NCBI GenBank assembly: GCA_017306865.1
Contig: JAFKHH010000012.1
Location: forward strand, 434,001 to 498,000
Origin: Filimonas sp.
GTDB lineage: Bacteria; Bacteroidota; Bacteroidia; Chitinophagales; Chitinophagaceae
Direction of reading: 5' to 3'
Length of the DNA stretch: 64,000 nt
In this document: positions 26,809 to 36,224 of the stretch, in pieces
How the letters are laid out: every line of letters starts with the position of its first letter
Position numbering within the stretch: the first letter of the stretch is position 1
The notes under the pieces: generated by a model
Database searches by the model: none
What the model was told of the DNA's origin: nothing
The model's input: only the letters and a program-made list of their open reading frames with translations
Translations under genes and position numbers: made by a program

Positions 26809-27335
26809 GTACATTGGTAAAAACGATATTACGGTTTATTCTCTTCATACTCGTTCAGGCCTTTGTACTGGATAAGGTTCCTACATTGCACCAGTTCGTA
26901 AAGCCATACCTTTATTTCCTCTTTATACTTTGGTTACCGTTCAGCATTTCAAGGGTTGGCCTCATGTTCATTGCATTTGCATTCGGCTTATGTATGGACT
27001 ATTTTTCCGGCGTTCCCGGCCTGCATGCCGCACCCTGCGTGCTTATTGCTTACATAAGGCCATTTGTACTGAATATCTTATTGCCACAGGAAACAACAGA
27101 AGCAAGTTATATAGAGCCTAGCATTTCCAGCCTTGGCATTGCACCATACAGCGTATATGTGCTGTTACTGGCGTTTTTGCATAACGCCTTCCTGGTGCTG
27201 ATAGAGTGGGTACAGTTTGGCAGCTTTATTTTCTTTGTAGGTAAAGTAACTGCTACTACGGTAGTGAGCTTAGTGCTGATCTTTGTAACAGAGATGCTTT
27301 TTTACAGGAAGGGAAAATACAGAACAAACGCTTAA
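26805..27335 (+). CDS. mreD: Rod shape-determining protein MreD
   Basis: A 176-residue polytopic membrane protein with about five helices, the MreD subunit of the elongasome. Sequence conservation in this family is weak; identification rests on size, hydrophobicity, the motif FAFGLCMDYFSGVPGLHA (MreD proteins have a G-x-x-x-D-x-x-S/F-G-x-P-G-x-H element) and position after mreC. The ATG at 26805 overlaps the mreC stop by four bases; an in-frame start 15 codons upstream is inside mreC and less likely. Confidence 0.9.
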   Translation: MSTLVKTILRFILFILVQAFVLDKVPTLHQFVKPYLYFLFILWLPFSISRVGLMFIAFAFGLCMDYFSGVPGLHAAPCVLIAYIRPFVLNILLPQETTEASYIEPSISSLGIAPYSVYVLLLAFLHNAFLVLIEWVQFGSFIFFVGKVTATTVVSLVLIFVTEMLFYRKGKYRTNA

Positions 27336-27487
27336 CCGGCATAACTTCCCATTTTTCCGAAAGACACCTTTTCCGGCATACTTTTCCGTTATAAAAAAAA
27401 TTGTACACATGCTTTGATGTTTATGATAGTACAATAAGCAATTTTGTGTATAGAATCTTTCATTTCATAATTCATTCCTGACGAACC
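27336..27487. other. mreD-mrdA spacer with TTTTCCG repeats
   Basis: This 152-bp spacer has four copies of a TTTTCCG-like word (TTTTTCCG, CTTTTCCGGCATA, CTTTTCCGTT) followed by an AT-rich tract that may hold a second promoter for mrdA-rodA. No gene. Confidence 0.4.
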
Positions 27488-29611
27488 ATGCCGGTGTACA
27501 ATCAATCGAGGAGCAGAATAGTACAGATCATATTTGTGGCGGTATTCCTGGTAATACTGGGGCAGCTATTGCACCTGCAGATCTTTTCTTCCAAATATAA
27601 AATGCAGGCAGAGAACAATGCCCGCTACAGGAAAGTAGTATATCCTGACCGAGGCCTTATTTACGACCGTAAAAGCAAGGCCATCCTGGAAAATACAATT
27701 ATGTATGACCTGATGGTTACACCCAGTGAGGCAAAAGGCACCGATACATTTGCGCTATGCAATATCCTGGGGATAGATACCGCTACATTCAGAAAACGCA
27801 TTCGCGACGTAGGATTTAAGAACTCTTACGTTCGTCCGAGTGTATTTGAAGCATTGCTTAGCCCGGAAATGTTTGCCCGCCTGAACGAGAACATGTATAA
27901 GTTCCCGGGATTCTTTCTGCAGGATAGGCCTGTAAGGGACTATCCTTACGGTGCAGCAGCAAACGTACTTGGTTACCTGGCTGAAGTAGATACGTCGTTT
28001 TTGCGCAGGCACAAAGAAGAAGGGTACGAAATGGGGGATTATGCCGGTATGACCGGGCTGGAACGTAGCTATGAAAAAGTACTGATGGGCCAGCGTGGTA
28101 TTAAATACTTCATCCGGGACAACAGGAGCCGTATACAGGGTTCTTATGAAAATGGTGTTTATGACAGCGCTGCTGTTGCCGGTAAAAGCCTGCACCTAAG
28201 CCTGGATATAGAGCTGCAAAAACTGGGTGAGAAACTCATGGGTAATAAAGTAGGAAGCATTGTTGCCATAGATCCGCAGACCGGCGGCATTTTATGTATG
28301 GTGAGCAGCCCAACCTACAATCCTAATTACCTGACGGGGAATATGCGTCGCAAGCATTTTTCCGAATTGTATATGGACCCAAGGACGCCATTGGTAAACC
28401 GTGCAGTAAATGCACAATACTCCCCGGGTTCTACTTTTAAAACCGTTGTGGGTATTGTAGGCTTGTCAGAAGGCGTAATTGATGAACGCTTTAGTATTAC
28501 CTGTAATGGTGCCTTCTGGGGATGTGGTAATGGTAAACCGAAGTGCCTGGACAGAGGTACATTCAACCTGACCAGCGCTATTGCACATAGTGATAATACA
28601 TACTTTGCTACCGTATTTAAACGAATAATAGATCAGCAACGTTATGGCAGTTCCGACAGCTCGCTAAACATATTTAATAAATATGCGGCTTCTTTCGGAT
28701 TGGGTAAAAGATTAGGTGTAGACATACCTTCAGAAAAGAACGGTAATATCCCTACGCCAAAATATTATCAGAAAATATTCGGCCCACGCTGGGTATCCTG
28801 CAATATTATTTCAAACTCAATAGGGCAGGGCGAGGTATTGACTACGCTGACACAGTTGGCAAATGTAATGGCGACGATTGCTAATAAAGGATGGTATATA
28901 ACACCACACCTGGTAGATAGTATTGAAGGTGGCGACCGGTACAGCTTACTGGCAGAGTATAAAGTGAAGCACCATACTTATAATGTACCTGATACTGCAT
29001 TTGAAGCTGTGCATAATGGAATGCAGGGCGTTATGGAATACGGTACGGGAGCTGCAGCAAAAGTACCTGGTATAGTTGTATGTGGTAAGACCGGTACGGT
29101 AGAAAACTACCTGCGTGGTGTAAAACAAAAAGACCATGCATTCTTTGGCGCCTTTGCTCCCCGTAACAGCCCAAGGATAGCCATAGCGGTAATGTGTGAG
29201 AATGCAGGCTTTGGTGCCTCTTCTGCCGCACCTATTGCCAGCCTGATGATAGAAAAATACCTTAAAGATTCTATAGCAGGGAAAGAGAGGCAAGATAAAG
29301 TGGAAGCGCTTGCTAAGGTAAACCTGATACCGGAACGTATGCGCCGGGCAATGGATAGCCTTGCCAGACTGTCAAGAACCAAGGATAGCCTGAACGAGAT
29401 TAAGCAAAGGGAGAAAGAAAAAGAGATGTCTGATACAATGGACCTGGAAGAAAGGCCGGCGGAGTTTGAAACCAGGGGTACAGACACTGCTATAAAGAAT
29501 GCACCAGCCACACCTGCGAAGCCTCCTGTAAAAAGGCAACAGGCGTCGCCGGCTGCACTGCCTGATGAAAACAAAAAAGTTAACAACAACCGTAAAACAA
29601 CCAAACCTTAA
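27488..29611 (+). CDS. mrdA: Penicillin-binding protein 2 (peptidoglycan transpeptidase)
   Basis: A 707-residue class-B PBP that cross-links peptidoglycan during elongation. There is one N-terminal membrane helix (IVQIIFVAVFLVILGQLLHL). The dimerisation domain includes YPDRGLIYDRKSKAILEN. The transpeptidase domain has SxxK (Ser315-Thr-Phe-Lys318), SxN as SDN (Ser368-Asn370) and KTG (Lys534-Gly536 in CGKTGTVEN). A charged tail of about 100 residues, rich in Lys, Glu and Pro (KEKEMSDTMDLEERPAEFE to the end), is longer than in many homologues. Its stop overlaps the rodA start (TAATG). Confidence 0.95.
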   Translation: MPVYNQSRSRIVQIIFVAVFLVILGQLLHLQIFSSKYKMQAENNARYRKVVYPDRGLIYDRKSKAILENTIMYDLMVTPSEAKGTDTFALCNILGIDTATFRKRIRDVGFKNSYVRPSVFEALLSPEMFARLNENMYKFPGFFLQDRPVRDYPYGAAANVLGYLAEVDTSFLRRHKEEGYEMGDYAGMTGLERSYEKVLMGQRGIKYFIRDNRSRIQGSYENGVYDSAAVAGKSLHLSLDIELQKLGEKLMGNKVGSIVAIDPQTGGILCMVSSPTYNPNYLTGNMRRKHFSELYMDPRTPLVNRAVNAQYSPGSTFKTVVGIVGLSEGVIDERFSITCNGAFWGCGNGKPKCLDRGTFNLTSAIAHSDNTYFATVFKRIIDQQRYGSSDSSLNIFNKYAASFGLGKRLGVDIPSEKNGNIPTPKYYQKIFGPRWVSCNIISNSIGQGEVLTTLTQLANVMATIANKGWYITPHLVDSIEGGDRYSLLAEYKVKHHTYNVPDTAFEAVHNGMQGVMEYGTGAAAKVPGIVVCGKTGTVENYLRGVKQKDHAFFGAFAPRNSPRIAIAVMCENAGFGASSAAPIASLMIEKYLKDSIAGKERQDKVEALAKVNLIPERMRRAMDSLARLSRTKDSLNEIKQREKEKEMSDTMDLEERPAEFETRGTDTAIKNAPATPAKPPVKRQQASPAALPDENKKVNNNRKTTKP

Positions 29612-30951
29612 TGCAGCAGGATAAATCAATATCAAAAGGGATCGACTGGCTTACTGTGCTCTTGTACGCAGTGTTGGTTTCTGTAGGCATTCTATGCATA
29701 TTCATGGTAGAGTATAAACCCGGTACGAGTGTAATAGGAACTTTCCTGTCAGGAAAAACAAACTATAGCAAACAGCTCATCTTTGCCGGTGTCTGTGCTT
29801 TAATGGCCACATTCATCCTGCTTAGCGATAGTAAGCTATATACTGCGTTTGCTAACCTGTTATATGCATTTGGTATCCTCCTGATGTTTGCCACCTTTGC
29901 AATAGGTAAAAATGTGAACGGCTCTAAAAGCTGGATACCGCTGGGCGGTGGCTTCAACCTGCAACCGGCAGAGCTGTGTAAAATATTCACAGCACTGGCC
30001 CTGGCAAAGTTTATATCACAACAAGACCTTGACTTTACCAAGATAAAGAACCAGGCCATTGCGGCTGTTATTTCCCTGACACCGGCCATACTTTCCATTT
30101 TGCAAAATGAAACAGGGCTTGCCTTAGTATATCTGTCCTTCTTCATTGTAATGTTCAGAGAAGGCTTACCATCCTGGATATTGATCGTAGGTTTTTCATT
30201 CGGTACGCTGGTAGTAGCCACCCTCATTATGGAGCCGAACCTGCTGGCAATTATCCTTACCGCCATAGCAGCGCTAACGATCTATTTATTACGCAGACAG
30301 GTGAAACGGGACAAAGCCTTACTCGTATTCATATTGGTAATATGGGGAGCTTGTGTAGGTGTACAACGCTTTGCTGTGCCTTATATTTTTAATAATGTGT
30401 TTCAGTGCTACCAGTCTCAGCGTATATACAGCATGGTGGGTAAAGATTATGATTGCAGCCAGAACAGGAGTGCAAAAAAAGAATCGTCTGAGAACAAAGC
30501 AGTAAAAAAACCGGATGACTATAACGTAAGGCAAAGTAAAATAGCGATAGGATCAGGTGGTATTACAGGCAGAGGTTTTCTGAAAGGCACTCAAACACGA
30601 GGCAAATACGTGCCTGAACAGCATACCGATTTCATCTTTACGTCCCTGGGTGAGGCATTTGGGTTTATAGGCTGTACCATTTTCCTGGGCATTTATTTAG
30701 TACTCTTATTCCGGATAATAAAAATAGCAGAACGGCAACGAAGTACATTCAGCCGCGTATATGCCTATAGTGTAGCCAGCATTATGTTCTTTCATATAAC
30801 TGTAAATGTTTGTATGACCATTGGTCTGTTCCCGATCATTGGTATCCCGTTACCATTGATCAGCTATGGCGGGTCATCATTGCTTACCTTTACTGTTTTA
30901 ATATTTATACTGGTAAGGCTGGATGCTGACAGACAAGTAGTACTTAGATAA
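29611..30951 (+). CDS. rodA: Peptidoglycan glycosyltransferase RodA (SEDS)
   Basis: A 446-residue SEDS polymerase that makes glycan strands with PBP2. About ten membrane helices. The helices GFNLQPAELCKIFTALALA and the extracellular-loop motif EQHTDFIFTSLGEAFGFIG carry the expected catalytic Asp340. The closing signature is PLPLISYGGSSLLTF. A hydrophilic insert of about 30 residues (CSQNRSAKKESSENKAVKK and following) in the large loop before the HTDFIF motif is seen in Bacteroidota RodA. It overlaps mrdA by one base. Confidence 0.95.
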   Translation: MQQDKSISKGIDWLTVLLYAVLVSVGILCIFMVEYKPGTSVIGTFLSGKTNYSKQLIFAGVCALMATFILLSDSKLYTAFANLLYAFGILLMFATFAIGKNVNGSKSWIPLGGGFNLQPAELCKIFTALALAKFISQQDLDFTKIKNQAIAAVISLTPAILSILQNETGLALVYLSFFIVMFREGLPSWILIVGFSFGTLVVATLIMEPNLLAIILTAIAALTIYLLRRQVKRDKALLVFILVIWGACVGVQRFAVPYIFNNVFQCYQSQRIYSMVGKDYDCSQNRSAKKESSENKAVKKPDDYNVRQSKIAIGSGGITGRGFLKGTQTRGKYVPEQHTDFIFTSLGEAFGFIGCTIFLGIYLVLLFRIIKIAERQRSTFSRVYAYSVASIMFFHITVNVCMTIGLFPIIGIPLPLISYGGSSLLTFTVLIFILVRLDADRQVVLR

Positions 30952-30990
30952 GCAAGCCCGGTTTTGCCGGAAGGCACGTAATCAATAGTT

Positions 30991-31728
30991 ATGAAAATAA
31001 TACCATTATCCGAAGGTGAGTTTACGATAGATAAGACAAAAGTATTTGTACCGTTCAATATTGATAATGATGATCTGCAAAGCAGGCCGGTTGGCAGCCT
31101 TCTCGTAGAAGTGCAGCCATTTGTAGTGATTACCTCAAAAGACATATTACTGCTTGATACAGGCCTGGGGTTTTCAAAAAACGGAGAACTACAGATCCAT
31201 ACAAACCTGAAAGCAAACGGCATACAGCCAGAGCAGGTTACAAAAGTATTAATGACGCACCTGCACAAAGACCATGCTGGTGGTGTAAGCCGGAAAGACA
31301 ACTTTGGTCATTATCATTTTGCCTTTCCTAATGCCACATATTACGTGCAACAAAAAGAACTGGACTTTGCTTACGATGCAGGCTTCCCATCTTACATGAC
31401 GGATGAAGTAAGTGTGTTACAAAATAGCAGGCAAGTAGTGTACCTGGATGGCGATGGTGAGATAGACGGTTATATACGCTACCAGGTTACGGGAGCCCAT
31501 AGTCCATATCACCAGGTATATTGGATACAGGAAGATGGCGAAACTATTTTCTTTGGCGGTGATGATGCACCGCAATTACAACAAATGAAAAGCCGCTTTG
31601 TAGCGAAGTATGACTATGACGGAAAGAAGTGTATGGAGTTGCGCCAGCAATGGTGGGCAGAAGGGCAGGAGAAGAACTGGACCTTTTTATTTTATCACGA
31701 TGTAAAATCTCCCGTGTTTTCGTTTTAA
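30991..31728 (+). CDS. Metallo-beta-lactamase-fold hydrolase
   Basis: A 245-residue MBL-fold metal-dependent hydrolase. The zinc motif HxHxDH is THLHKDHAGG (His90, His92, Asp94, His95); the later ligands are His in VTGAHSPYHQVY, Asp in FFGGDDAPQ and His in FLFYHDVKSP. It resembles the lactonase-like (AHL lactonase/AttM) branch, but the substrate is not predictable. No signal peptide. It starts 39 bp after rodA, separated only by a small GC hairpin, so may be read through from the cell-shape cluster. Confidence 0.85.
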   Translation: MKIIPLSEGEFTIDKTKVFVPFNIDNDDLQSRPVGSLLVEVQPFVVITSKDILLLDTGLGFSKNGELQIHTNLKANGIQPEQVTKVLMTHLHKDHAGGVSRKDNFGHYHFAFPNATYYVQQKELDFAYDAGFPSYMTDEVSVLQNSRQVVYLDGDGEIDGYIRYQVTGAHSPYHQVYWIQEDGETIFFGGDDAPQLQQMKSRFVAKYDYDGKKCMELRQQWWAEGQEKNWTFLFYHDVKSPVFSF

Positions 31729-31810
31729 CAGCAAAGTATTTGCATAGCACAAAAAATGGGTAAGGATTTTAAATCCGGGTGTGATCATATAAACACCTGC
31801 ATTTTACATA

Positions 31811-31839
31811 GAGGTTGTCTTAACGGGCAGCCTCTTTTT
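31811..31839 (+). terminator. Terminator after MBL-fold gene
   Basis: GAGGTTG pairs with CAGCCTC (one G-T pair) across TCTTAACGGG and is followed by TTTTTG. Confidence 0.7.
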
Positions 31840-31857
31840 GTATTTATAGGAATGCCT

Positions 31858-31893
31858 TTAAAAAAAATAGGCCCGCCCTAGACAGGGCTGGCC
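31858..31893 (-). terminator. Terminator of the sigma/anti-sigma operon
   Basis: On the minus strand GGCCAGCCCT pairs with AGGGCGGGCC around a TGTCT-like loop, followed by TATTTTTTTT. It ends the operon that starts at 33685. Confidence 0.75.
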
Positions 31894-31959
31894 GTTGCTA
31901 ACCTATGAAAAACACCTAGTTTAAAATAAGTTTATAATGAGGTAATGTAATCGTTTTTT

Positions 31960-32352
31960 TCAGGGTGCCAATCTACGCATCTTTTGTCGTTTTTGTAACT
32001 CTTTTTGAAGAATTTCTCTATAATTTCTTTCCAGAGTAAAAACGTTGTTTACACGCTCTTCATCCATCAGCACTTTTTTAAATTCACCCTTGTATTTTTT
32101 CTTGATTCCTAACGCCGCTTCGTCAAATTGCAACTCGTCATTCAGGTTTTCCTTACGAGCTTTTCTCAGTTCGCTTAGGTATGCAGAATATAAGGGCCAG
32201 AATTTTTTTGCTTCGTCGGGCTTCAGATTTAATTCTTTTGTAATGTAAGCTTTTCGTAGCACTTCAGCCTTATTTCCATCTCCTCCCGGTTGAGCGAGGC
32301 AAAAATAATTATGCAATATTAAAAACGCTATGAAAAAAGCAATTTTTTTCAT
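31960..32352 (-). CDS. Periplasmic Spy/CpxP-like helical protein
   Basis: A 130-residue secreted protein: signal peptide to about residue 20 (LHNYFCLAQ), then an all-helical, highly charged body. ITKELNLKPDEAKKFWPLYSAYLSELRKAR and the final LQKELQKRQKMRRLAP recall Spy/CpxP-type periplasmic chaperones and the heavy-metal-resistance group. In this phylum similar genes often close ECF-sigma operons and are labelled as sensors of ECF sigma factors. It lies 12 bp after the anti-sigma-like gene. The function is inferred from position and helical character. Confidence 0.7.
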   Translation of the reverse strand: MKKIAFFIAFLILHNYFCLAQPGGDGNKAEVLRKAYITKELNLKPDEAKKFWPLYSAYLSELRKARKENLNDELQFDEAALGIKKKYKGEFKKVLMDEERVNNVFTLERNYREILQKELQKRQKMRRLAP

Positions 32353-32364
32353 CTTTAATCAAAT

Positions 32365-33102
32365 TTAAATCCCATTAACTGATTTATCGCCAAGATCATT
32401 AGTTTCTTTTAGATACTGTTGTATCTCTTCTTCTGTCATACTGTTGATGGAATTTTGAATGTCGGGTTCTACTGAGTTTTCAGTTGCCTGGCTTGGATCA
32501 GAAATAGGTGGATGCGCGCTCAGATAATTTACAATATCATCTTCGCTCAGTTTAGAAACACTTTCTTTTACATCTACACTACCTGATGTTTTGAAGGAAC
32601 CAAAATCATCAGAAGACTGTCTGCTGGAGTCGGTGAACATGTATGCTCCGGTAACCATTATACCGGCTACTACCGCTGCGGAAAGATAGGCAAACCATTG
32701 GCGTGATAGAGAAACTACCTTTGACCTGGTTTGTCGGGAAGTAATAATAGATGGGAGATTATCAAAATAATTAACGGGTACTTTATAAGGCATTTCTTTT
32801 GAAACCGTATTCAAAAGAGTGGCATGTGCCTCCAGTTCTTCAAAAGGAGTCTGCAGTAATTCCGCTTCTTTCACTTTCTGAAGAATCTGGGACGGCAGGT
32901 TGTCAAAATAAGCGTCTGGTACAACATATTGCGGTAATGCCCCTGTCTCCTTTAGAGAAGCCAGACGCACCTGCGCTACGATACTATCAGCTAAACCTTC
33001 AAAATAGCCAGAAGGTACATTGTAGGGGGTTACCTGTTCAATGGTAGCAACGGCCTGACTAATTTGCTGTAGTTCATTTAATATGTTGTTGTTGTTATTC
33101 AT
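32365..33102 (-). CDS. Anti-sigma-factor-like membrane protein with YFDNLP repeats
   Basis: A 245-residue protein with a single membrane helix at about residues 137-156 (WFAYLSAAVVAGIMVTGAYMF). The cytoplasmic part has three copies of P-x-x-Y-F-(D/E)-x-L: VPSGYFEGL (30-37), VPDAYFDNLP (61-70), VPVNYFDNLP (108-117). The extracytoplasmic part is acidic, with LSEDDIVNYLS and MTEEEIQQYLK repeats. There is no classical zinc-binding anti-sigma motif (HxxxCxxC). It is encoded 37 bp after the ECF sigma factor and is very likely its membrane-bound partner. Confidence 0.7.
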   Translation of the reverse strand: MNNNNNILNELQQISQAVATIEQVTPYNVPSGYFEGLADSIVAQVRLASLKETGALPQYVVPDAYFDNLPSQILQKVKEAELLQTPFEELEAHATLLNTVSKEMPYKVPVNYFDNLPSIITSRQTRSKVVSLSRQWFAYLSAAVVAGIMVTGAYMFTDSSRQSSDDFGSFKTSGSVDVKESVSKLSEDDIVNYLSAHPPISDPSQATENSVEPDIQNSINSMTEEEIQQYLKETNDLGDKSVNGI

Positions 33103-33139
33103 ACATGCCTGTCCTTTGACTCGCTCATATAAAGCTGGT

Positions 33140-33685
33140 TTAATTGTTTTTGATAAAGTCTTCTATTTTTTTAACCGCATGATGGTAGCTCGCTTTTAAT
33201 GCGCCCTCGCTCGTTTGCAGCACCCGGCTCATTTCTTCGTAAGGCATCTCATCATAGTATCGTAAATTAAATACAATTCTCTGTTTTTCAGGAAGTTGCT
33301 GTATGGCCAATTGAAGTTTCCACTCCAGTTTGTTCGCATCAAAGTGCCTGTCTGCAACAATCTTGTTGGAAAGCCCTGCCTCCACCTCATCAAGGCTGAC
33401 AGCACTTCTTTTTTTCTGTTGCTCCAGGAAAGTCAGGGATTCGTTTGTTGCAATACGGTAAAGCCACGTGTAGAGTTGGCTATCCTCTCTGAAATTGTCT
33501 AACGCATTCCAAACCTTGATAAACATATTTTGCAGCACATCATTGGCATCATCGTGGTCCACAACGAGGCGCCTGACGTGCCAGTAGAGTTTTTCCTGGT
33601 ACTTTTTTATAATACCTGTAAAGCCCTTTTCCTTAGTATCAGCTTGCTTAAAGAGATATAGCAGTTCCTTATCGTCCAAATGCAT
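33140..33685 (-). CDS. ECF RNA polymerase sigma factor
   Basis: A 181-residue group 4 sigma-70 factor. Region 2 contains DANDVLQNMFIKVWNALDNF and TWLYRIATNESLTFLEQQ. Region 4 ends LPEKQRIVFNLRYYDEMPYEEMSRVLQTSEGALKASYHHAVKKI, with the -35-binding helix-turn-helix. It leads an operon with the anti-sigma-like gene and the Spy-like gene. The target regulon is not evident; an envelope-stress or periplasmic signal is suggested by the secreted third product. Confidence 0.93.
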   Translation of the reverse strand: MHLDDKELLYLFKQADTKEKGFTGIIKKYQEKLYWHVRRLVVDHDDANDVLQNMFIKVWNALDNFREDSQLYTWLYRIATNESLTFLEQQKKRSAVSLDEVEAGLSNKIVADRHFDANKLEWKLQLAIQQLPEKQRIVFNLRYYDEMPYEEMSRVLQTSEGALKASYHHAVKKIEDFIKNN

Positions 33686-33779
33686 TGGGGCTAATTAAAT
33701 AAGTAAAATCAAGTCTTTGATAAAGCATACGTTGCCAGGTTTAATGTAAAGCCTGCCTATGAATGTGAAAATAGGATTA

Positions 33780-33880
33780 AAACTGTTACCATTGTTTAAT
33801 TGCTTAATTGTAGCATGGATAAATTGTCGGTAGCAGAAAATGTGCAGTATTAGGTGTAAGGGTTAAGCTACATAAGGCTT
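33780..33880. repeat. Word repeats between transketolase and sigma operon
   Basis: ATTGTTTAATTGC and TTAATTGTAGCATGGATAAA (33793-33823) belong to the ATTGTT word family; TTAGGTGTAAGGGTTAAG with CATAAGGCTTGG (33850-33882) belongs to the AAGG family. No gene. Confidence 0.5.
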
Positions 33881-33894
33881 GGGGAAAAAGTATA

Positions 33895-33922
33895 AAAAAA
33901 CCGCCCCGCAAGCGGGACGGTT
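33895..33922 (-). terminator. Terminator of the transketolase-half gene
   Basis: Reading the minus strand, AACCGTCCCGC pairs with GCGGGGCGGTT (one mismatch) and is followed by seven T. Confidence 0.8.
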
Positions 33923-33953
33923 CAACGATATAATCCTATATCAATGGAACAAC

Positions 33954-34919
33954 TTATTTCTTCTTCCTTGCAAGAGCGTTTTCAGCCGCTGCTACGATAT
34001 CTGGTGTATCCAGTCCGTATTTAGTCAGCAGCTCACTAGGCTTGCCGCTTTCGCCGAAAGTATCATTTGTGCCTACATACTCAATAGGAACAGGGAAATG
34101 ACGGGATGCTACGTGCGCTACGCTGTCACCTAAACCTCCCAATACATTGTGTTCCTCACATGTAACTGCACAGCCGGTTTTAGTAATTGATTTTACAATA
34201 GCTTCTTCATCCAGCGGTTTGATCGTATGAATGTTGATCAGTTCTACGCTGTATCCTTTTTCTTCCAGTATTCTTCCAGCCTCGATGGCTTTCCATACCA
34301 GGTGTCCGCACGCGAATATGCTGATGTCTGTACCCTCATTCAATACCTGTGCTTTACCAATTACAAAGTCACTTCCGTCTTCCTTGGTAAAATTTGGCCA
34401 TTTTGGACGACCGAAACGCAGGTAAACAGGGCCCTCATACGCAGCAATAGCTTTTGTAGCGGCCTTTGTCTGGTTGAAGTCGCAAGGCACGATCACCGTC
34501 ATACCAGGCAACATTCTCATTAAACCAATATCTTCCAGGATCTGGTGCGTAGCGCCGTCTTCACCTAATGTTAAGCCAGCGTGGCTTGCACAGATCTTTA
34601 CATTTTTACCGCTATAGGCAACGCTCTGGCGTATCTGGTCATATACACGGCCAGTGCTAAAGTTTGCAAATGTTGTAGTGTATGGTATTTTACCACCTAT
34701 CGTCAGGCCGGCTGCAATGCCAATCATATTTGCTTCAGCAATACCGCACTGTACATATCGTTCAGGGAAATCTTTTATAAACGGGCCCAGTTTCATAGAA
34801 CCGGCAAGGTCAGCAGTTAATACAACTACGTCCGGGTTTTCTTTTCCTATCTCATATATTCCTTCACCAAAACCACCACGTGTTTCCTTCTCGTTTTGTA
34901 CTTGAATATCTTTTAGCAT
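33954..34919 (-). CDS. Transketolase C-terminal subunit
   Basis: A 321-residue protein equal to the C-terminal half of transketolase (pyrimidine-binding plus C-terminal domains), as in split two-gene transketolases. Motifs are [35 protein letters not shown] with the catalytic-type Glu, [21 protein letters not shown], and [25 protein letters not shown]. The C-terminal domain includes [17 protein letters not shown]. An N-terminal partner with the diphosphate-binding GDG motif is needed for activity and is not next to it in this window. It is monocistronic with its own terminator. Confidence 0.88.
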   Translation of the reverse strand: MLKDIQVQNEKETRGGFGEGIYEIGKENPDVVVLTADLAGSMKLGPFIKDFPERYVQCGIAEANMIGIAAGLTIGGKIPYTTTFANFSTGRVYDQIRQSVAYSGKNVKICASHAGLTLGEDGATHQILEDIGLMRMLPGMTVIVPCDFNQTKAATKAIAAYEGPVYLRFGRPKWPNFTKEDGSDFVIGKAQVLNEGTDISIFACGHLVWKAIEAGRILEEKGYSVELINIHTIKPLDEEAIVKSITKTGCAVTCEEHNVLGGLGDSVAHVASRHFPVPIEYVGTNDTFGESGKPSELLTKYGLDTPDIVAAAENALARKKK

Positions 34920-34924
34920 AGTAT

Positions 34925-35076
34925 CGATTATAGTTTCAATAGTTTCAAAGTTTCAGCCGTTTTCACTATAAGAACGGCTCTGTCAATTATAAGTATGCAA
35001 AGTAACTATAGTTTCAATAGGTTTCAAAGTTTCAATGGTTTCATTGGGAAACACTGAAACGTGTAATCTTTTGAAG
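34925..35076. repeat. GTTTCAAAGTTTCA word repeats between galE and transketolase gene
   Basis: Two blocks of the same word: ATAGTTTCAATAGTTTC and AAAGTTTCAGCCG (34930-34960), then CTATAGTTTCAATAGGTTTC, AAAGTTTCAATGGTTTC and TGGGAAACACTGAAACG (35004-35061). The family matches 6955-7112 and 23291-23338. Confidence 0.65.
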
Positions 35077-36132
35077 CTAATTCAGTATAGGGTTTTGCTT
35101 TTTCATCAATTCCTCATCCTGCTTTATTTTAAGTTCCCATTGCCATGCAGTACGCATCATTTCATTCAGGTCATATTTGATGTCCCACTGCAGGGATTGA
35201 ACCGCGTGGTTGTTATTCGCATAGATTGCAATAACATCACCAGGACGGCGAGCGCCTACTTTATAATTCAATTTTTGGCCTGTTACGGCTTCAAAAGCTT
35301 TAATAGCTTCCAGCACCGTTACGCCATTGCCGGTACCCAGGTTGAACACGTCGCAAACACTTGTGTTCTTTTTGTTGAATGTGTACTGGATAGCCAATGT
35401 ATGTGCGTGCGCAATATCACAAACGTGAATGAAGTCACGGATACAGCTTCCATCTCTTGTATCATAGTCTGCGCCCCATACCTGCATCTGCGGCAGCTTA
35501 CCTATAGCTGTTTGTGTAATAGCCGGAACCAGGTTCTGTGGTTTACCCAATGGCAGTTCGCCAATATTAGCAGACGGGTGAGCGCCTACAGGGTTAAAGT
35601 AGCGGAGCAATATAGAATTGAAGCCATAAGCACGTGAAAACTCACGGATGATTTCTTCACCCATTTGTTTGGTAGCGCCATAAGGAGATTCTGCCTTTTT
35701 AATAGGAGATTCTTCTGTTACTGGTATCTTATCCGGATTGCCATAAACCGTGCAGGAAGAAGAAAATACAAAGTTGCTGATCTTAAATTCTCGTACACAC
35801 TTCAATAAGTTGATCAGCGAGAAAAGGTTGTTTTCAAAATAATCCAGCGGTTGTTCTACCGATTCGCCTACAGCCTTGTAAGCTGCAAAGTGAATAACAC
35901 CTTTGATATCCGGGTTTTCCTGGAAAACGGCGAGTGTTTCATCGAAGTTTTTCAGGTCTACTTTATAGTTCTTTACTTTTTTCCCGGTGATCTTTTCTAT
36001 ACCATCTGTAAGGTATGTGGTGGAACGGGAATTGTCGTCGATCGAAATAACATCAAAACCATTCTCAATCAAGTCTACAATTGTATGCGAGCCAATATAT
36101 CCGCAGCCTCCGGTAACGAGAATCTTTGCCAT
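35077..36132 (-). CDS. galE: UDP-glucose 4-epimerase
   Basis: A 351-residue short-chain dehydrogenase/reductase of the GalE type, interconverting UDP-glucose and UDP-galactose with bound NAD. TGGCGYIGSHT (residues 7-17) is the NAD-binding glycine motif. HFAAYKAVGESV and FSSSCTVYG follow, and the catalytic Tyr151-x-x-x-Lys155 is in SPYGATKQMGEE. The C-terminal GTRDGSCIRDFIHV-like element (here TRDGSCIRDFIHVCDIA) and the RRPGDV motif are present. Normal length, monocistronic. Confidence 0.94.
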   Translation of the reverse strand: MAKILVTGGCGYIGSHTIVDLIENGFDVISIDDNSRSTTYLTDGIEKITGKKVKNYKVDLKNFDETLAVFQENPDIKGVIHFAAYKAVGESVEQPLDYFENNLFSLINLLKCVREFKISNFVFSSSCTVYGNPDKIPVTEESPIKKAESPYGATKQMGEEIIREFSRAYGFNSILLRYFNPVGAHPSANIGELPLGKPQNLVPAITQTAIGKLPQMQVWGADYDTRDGSCIRDFIHVCDIAHAHTLAIQYTFNKKNTSVCDVFNLGTGNGVTVLEAIKAFEAVTGQKLNYKVGARRPGDVIAIYANNNHAVQSLQWDIKYDLNEMMRTAWQWELKIKQDEELMKKQNPILN

Positions 36133-36224
36133 TTGCTGTTTGTGATTTCACGCAAATTACGGATTTGCAGGCACAGTACGTGCGTTAGCTTTTGATTAAA
36201 ACCATATCTATCGATTGCATTGTT

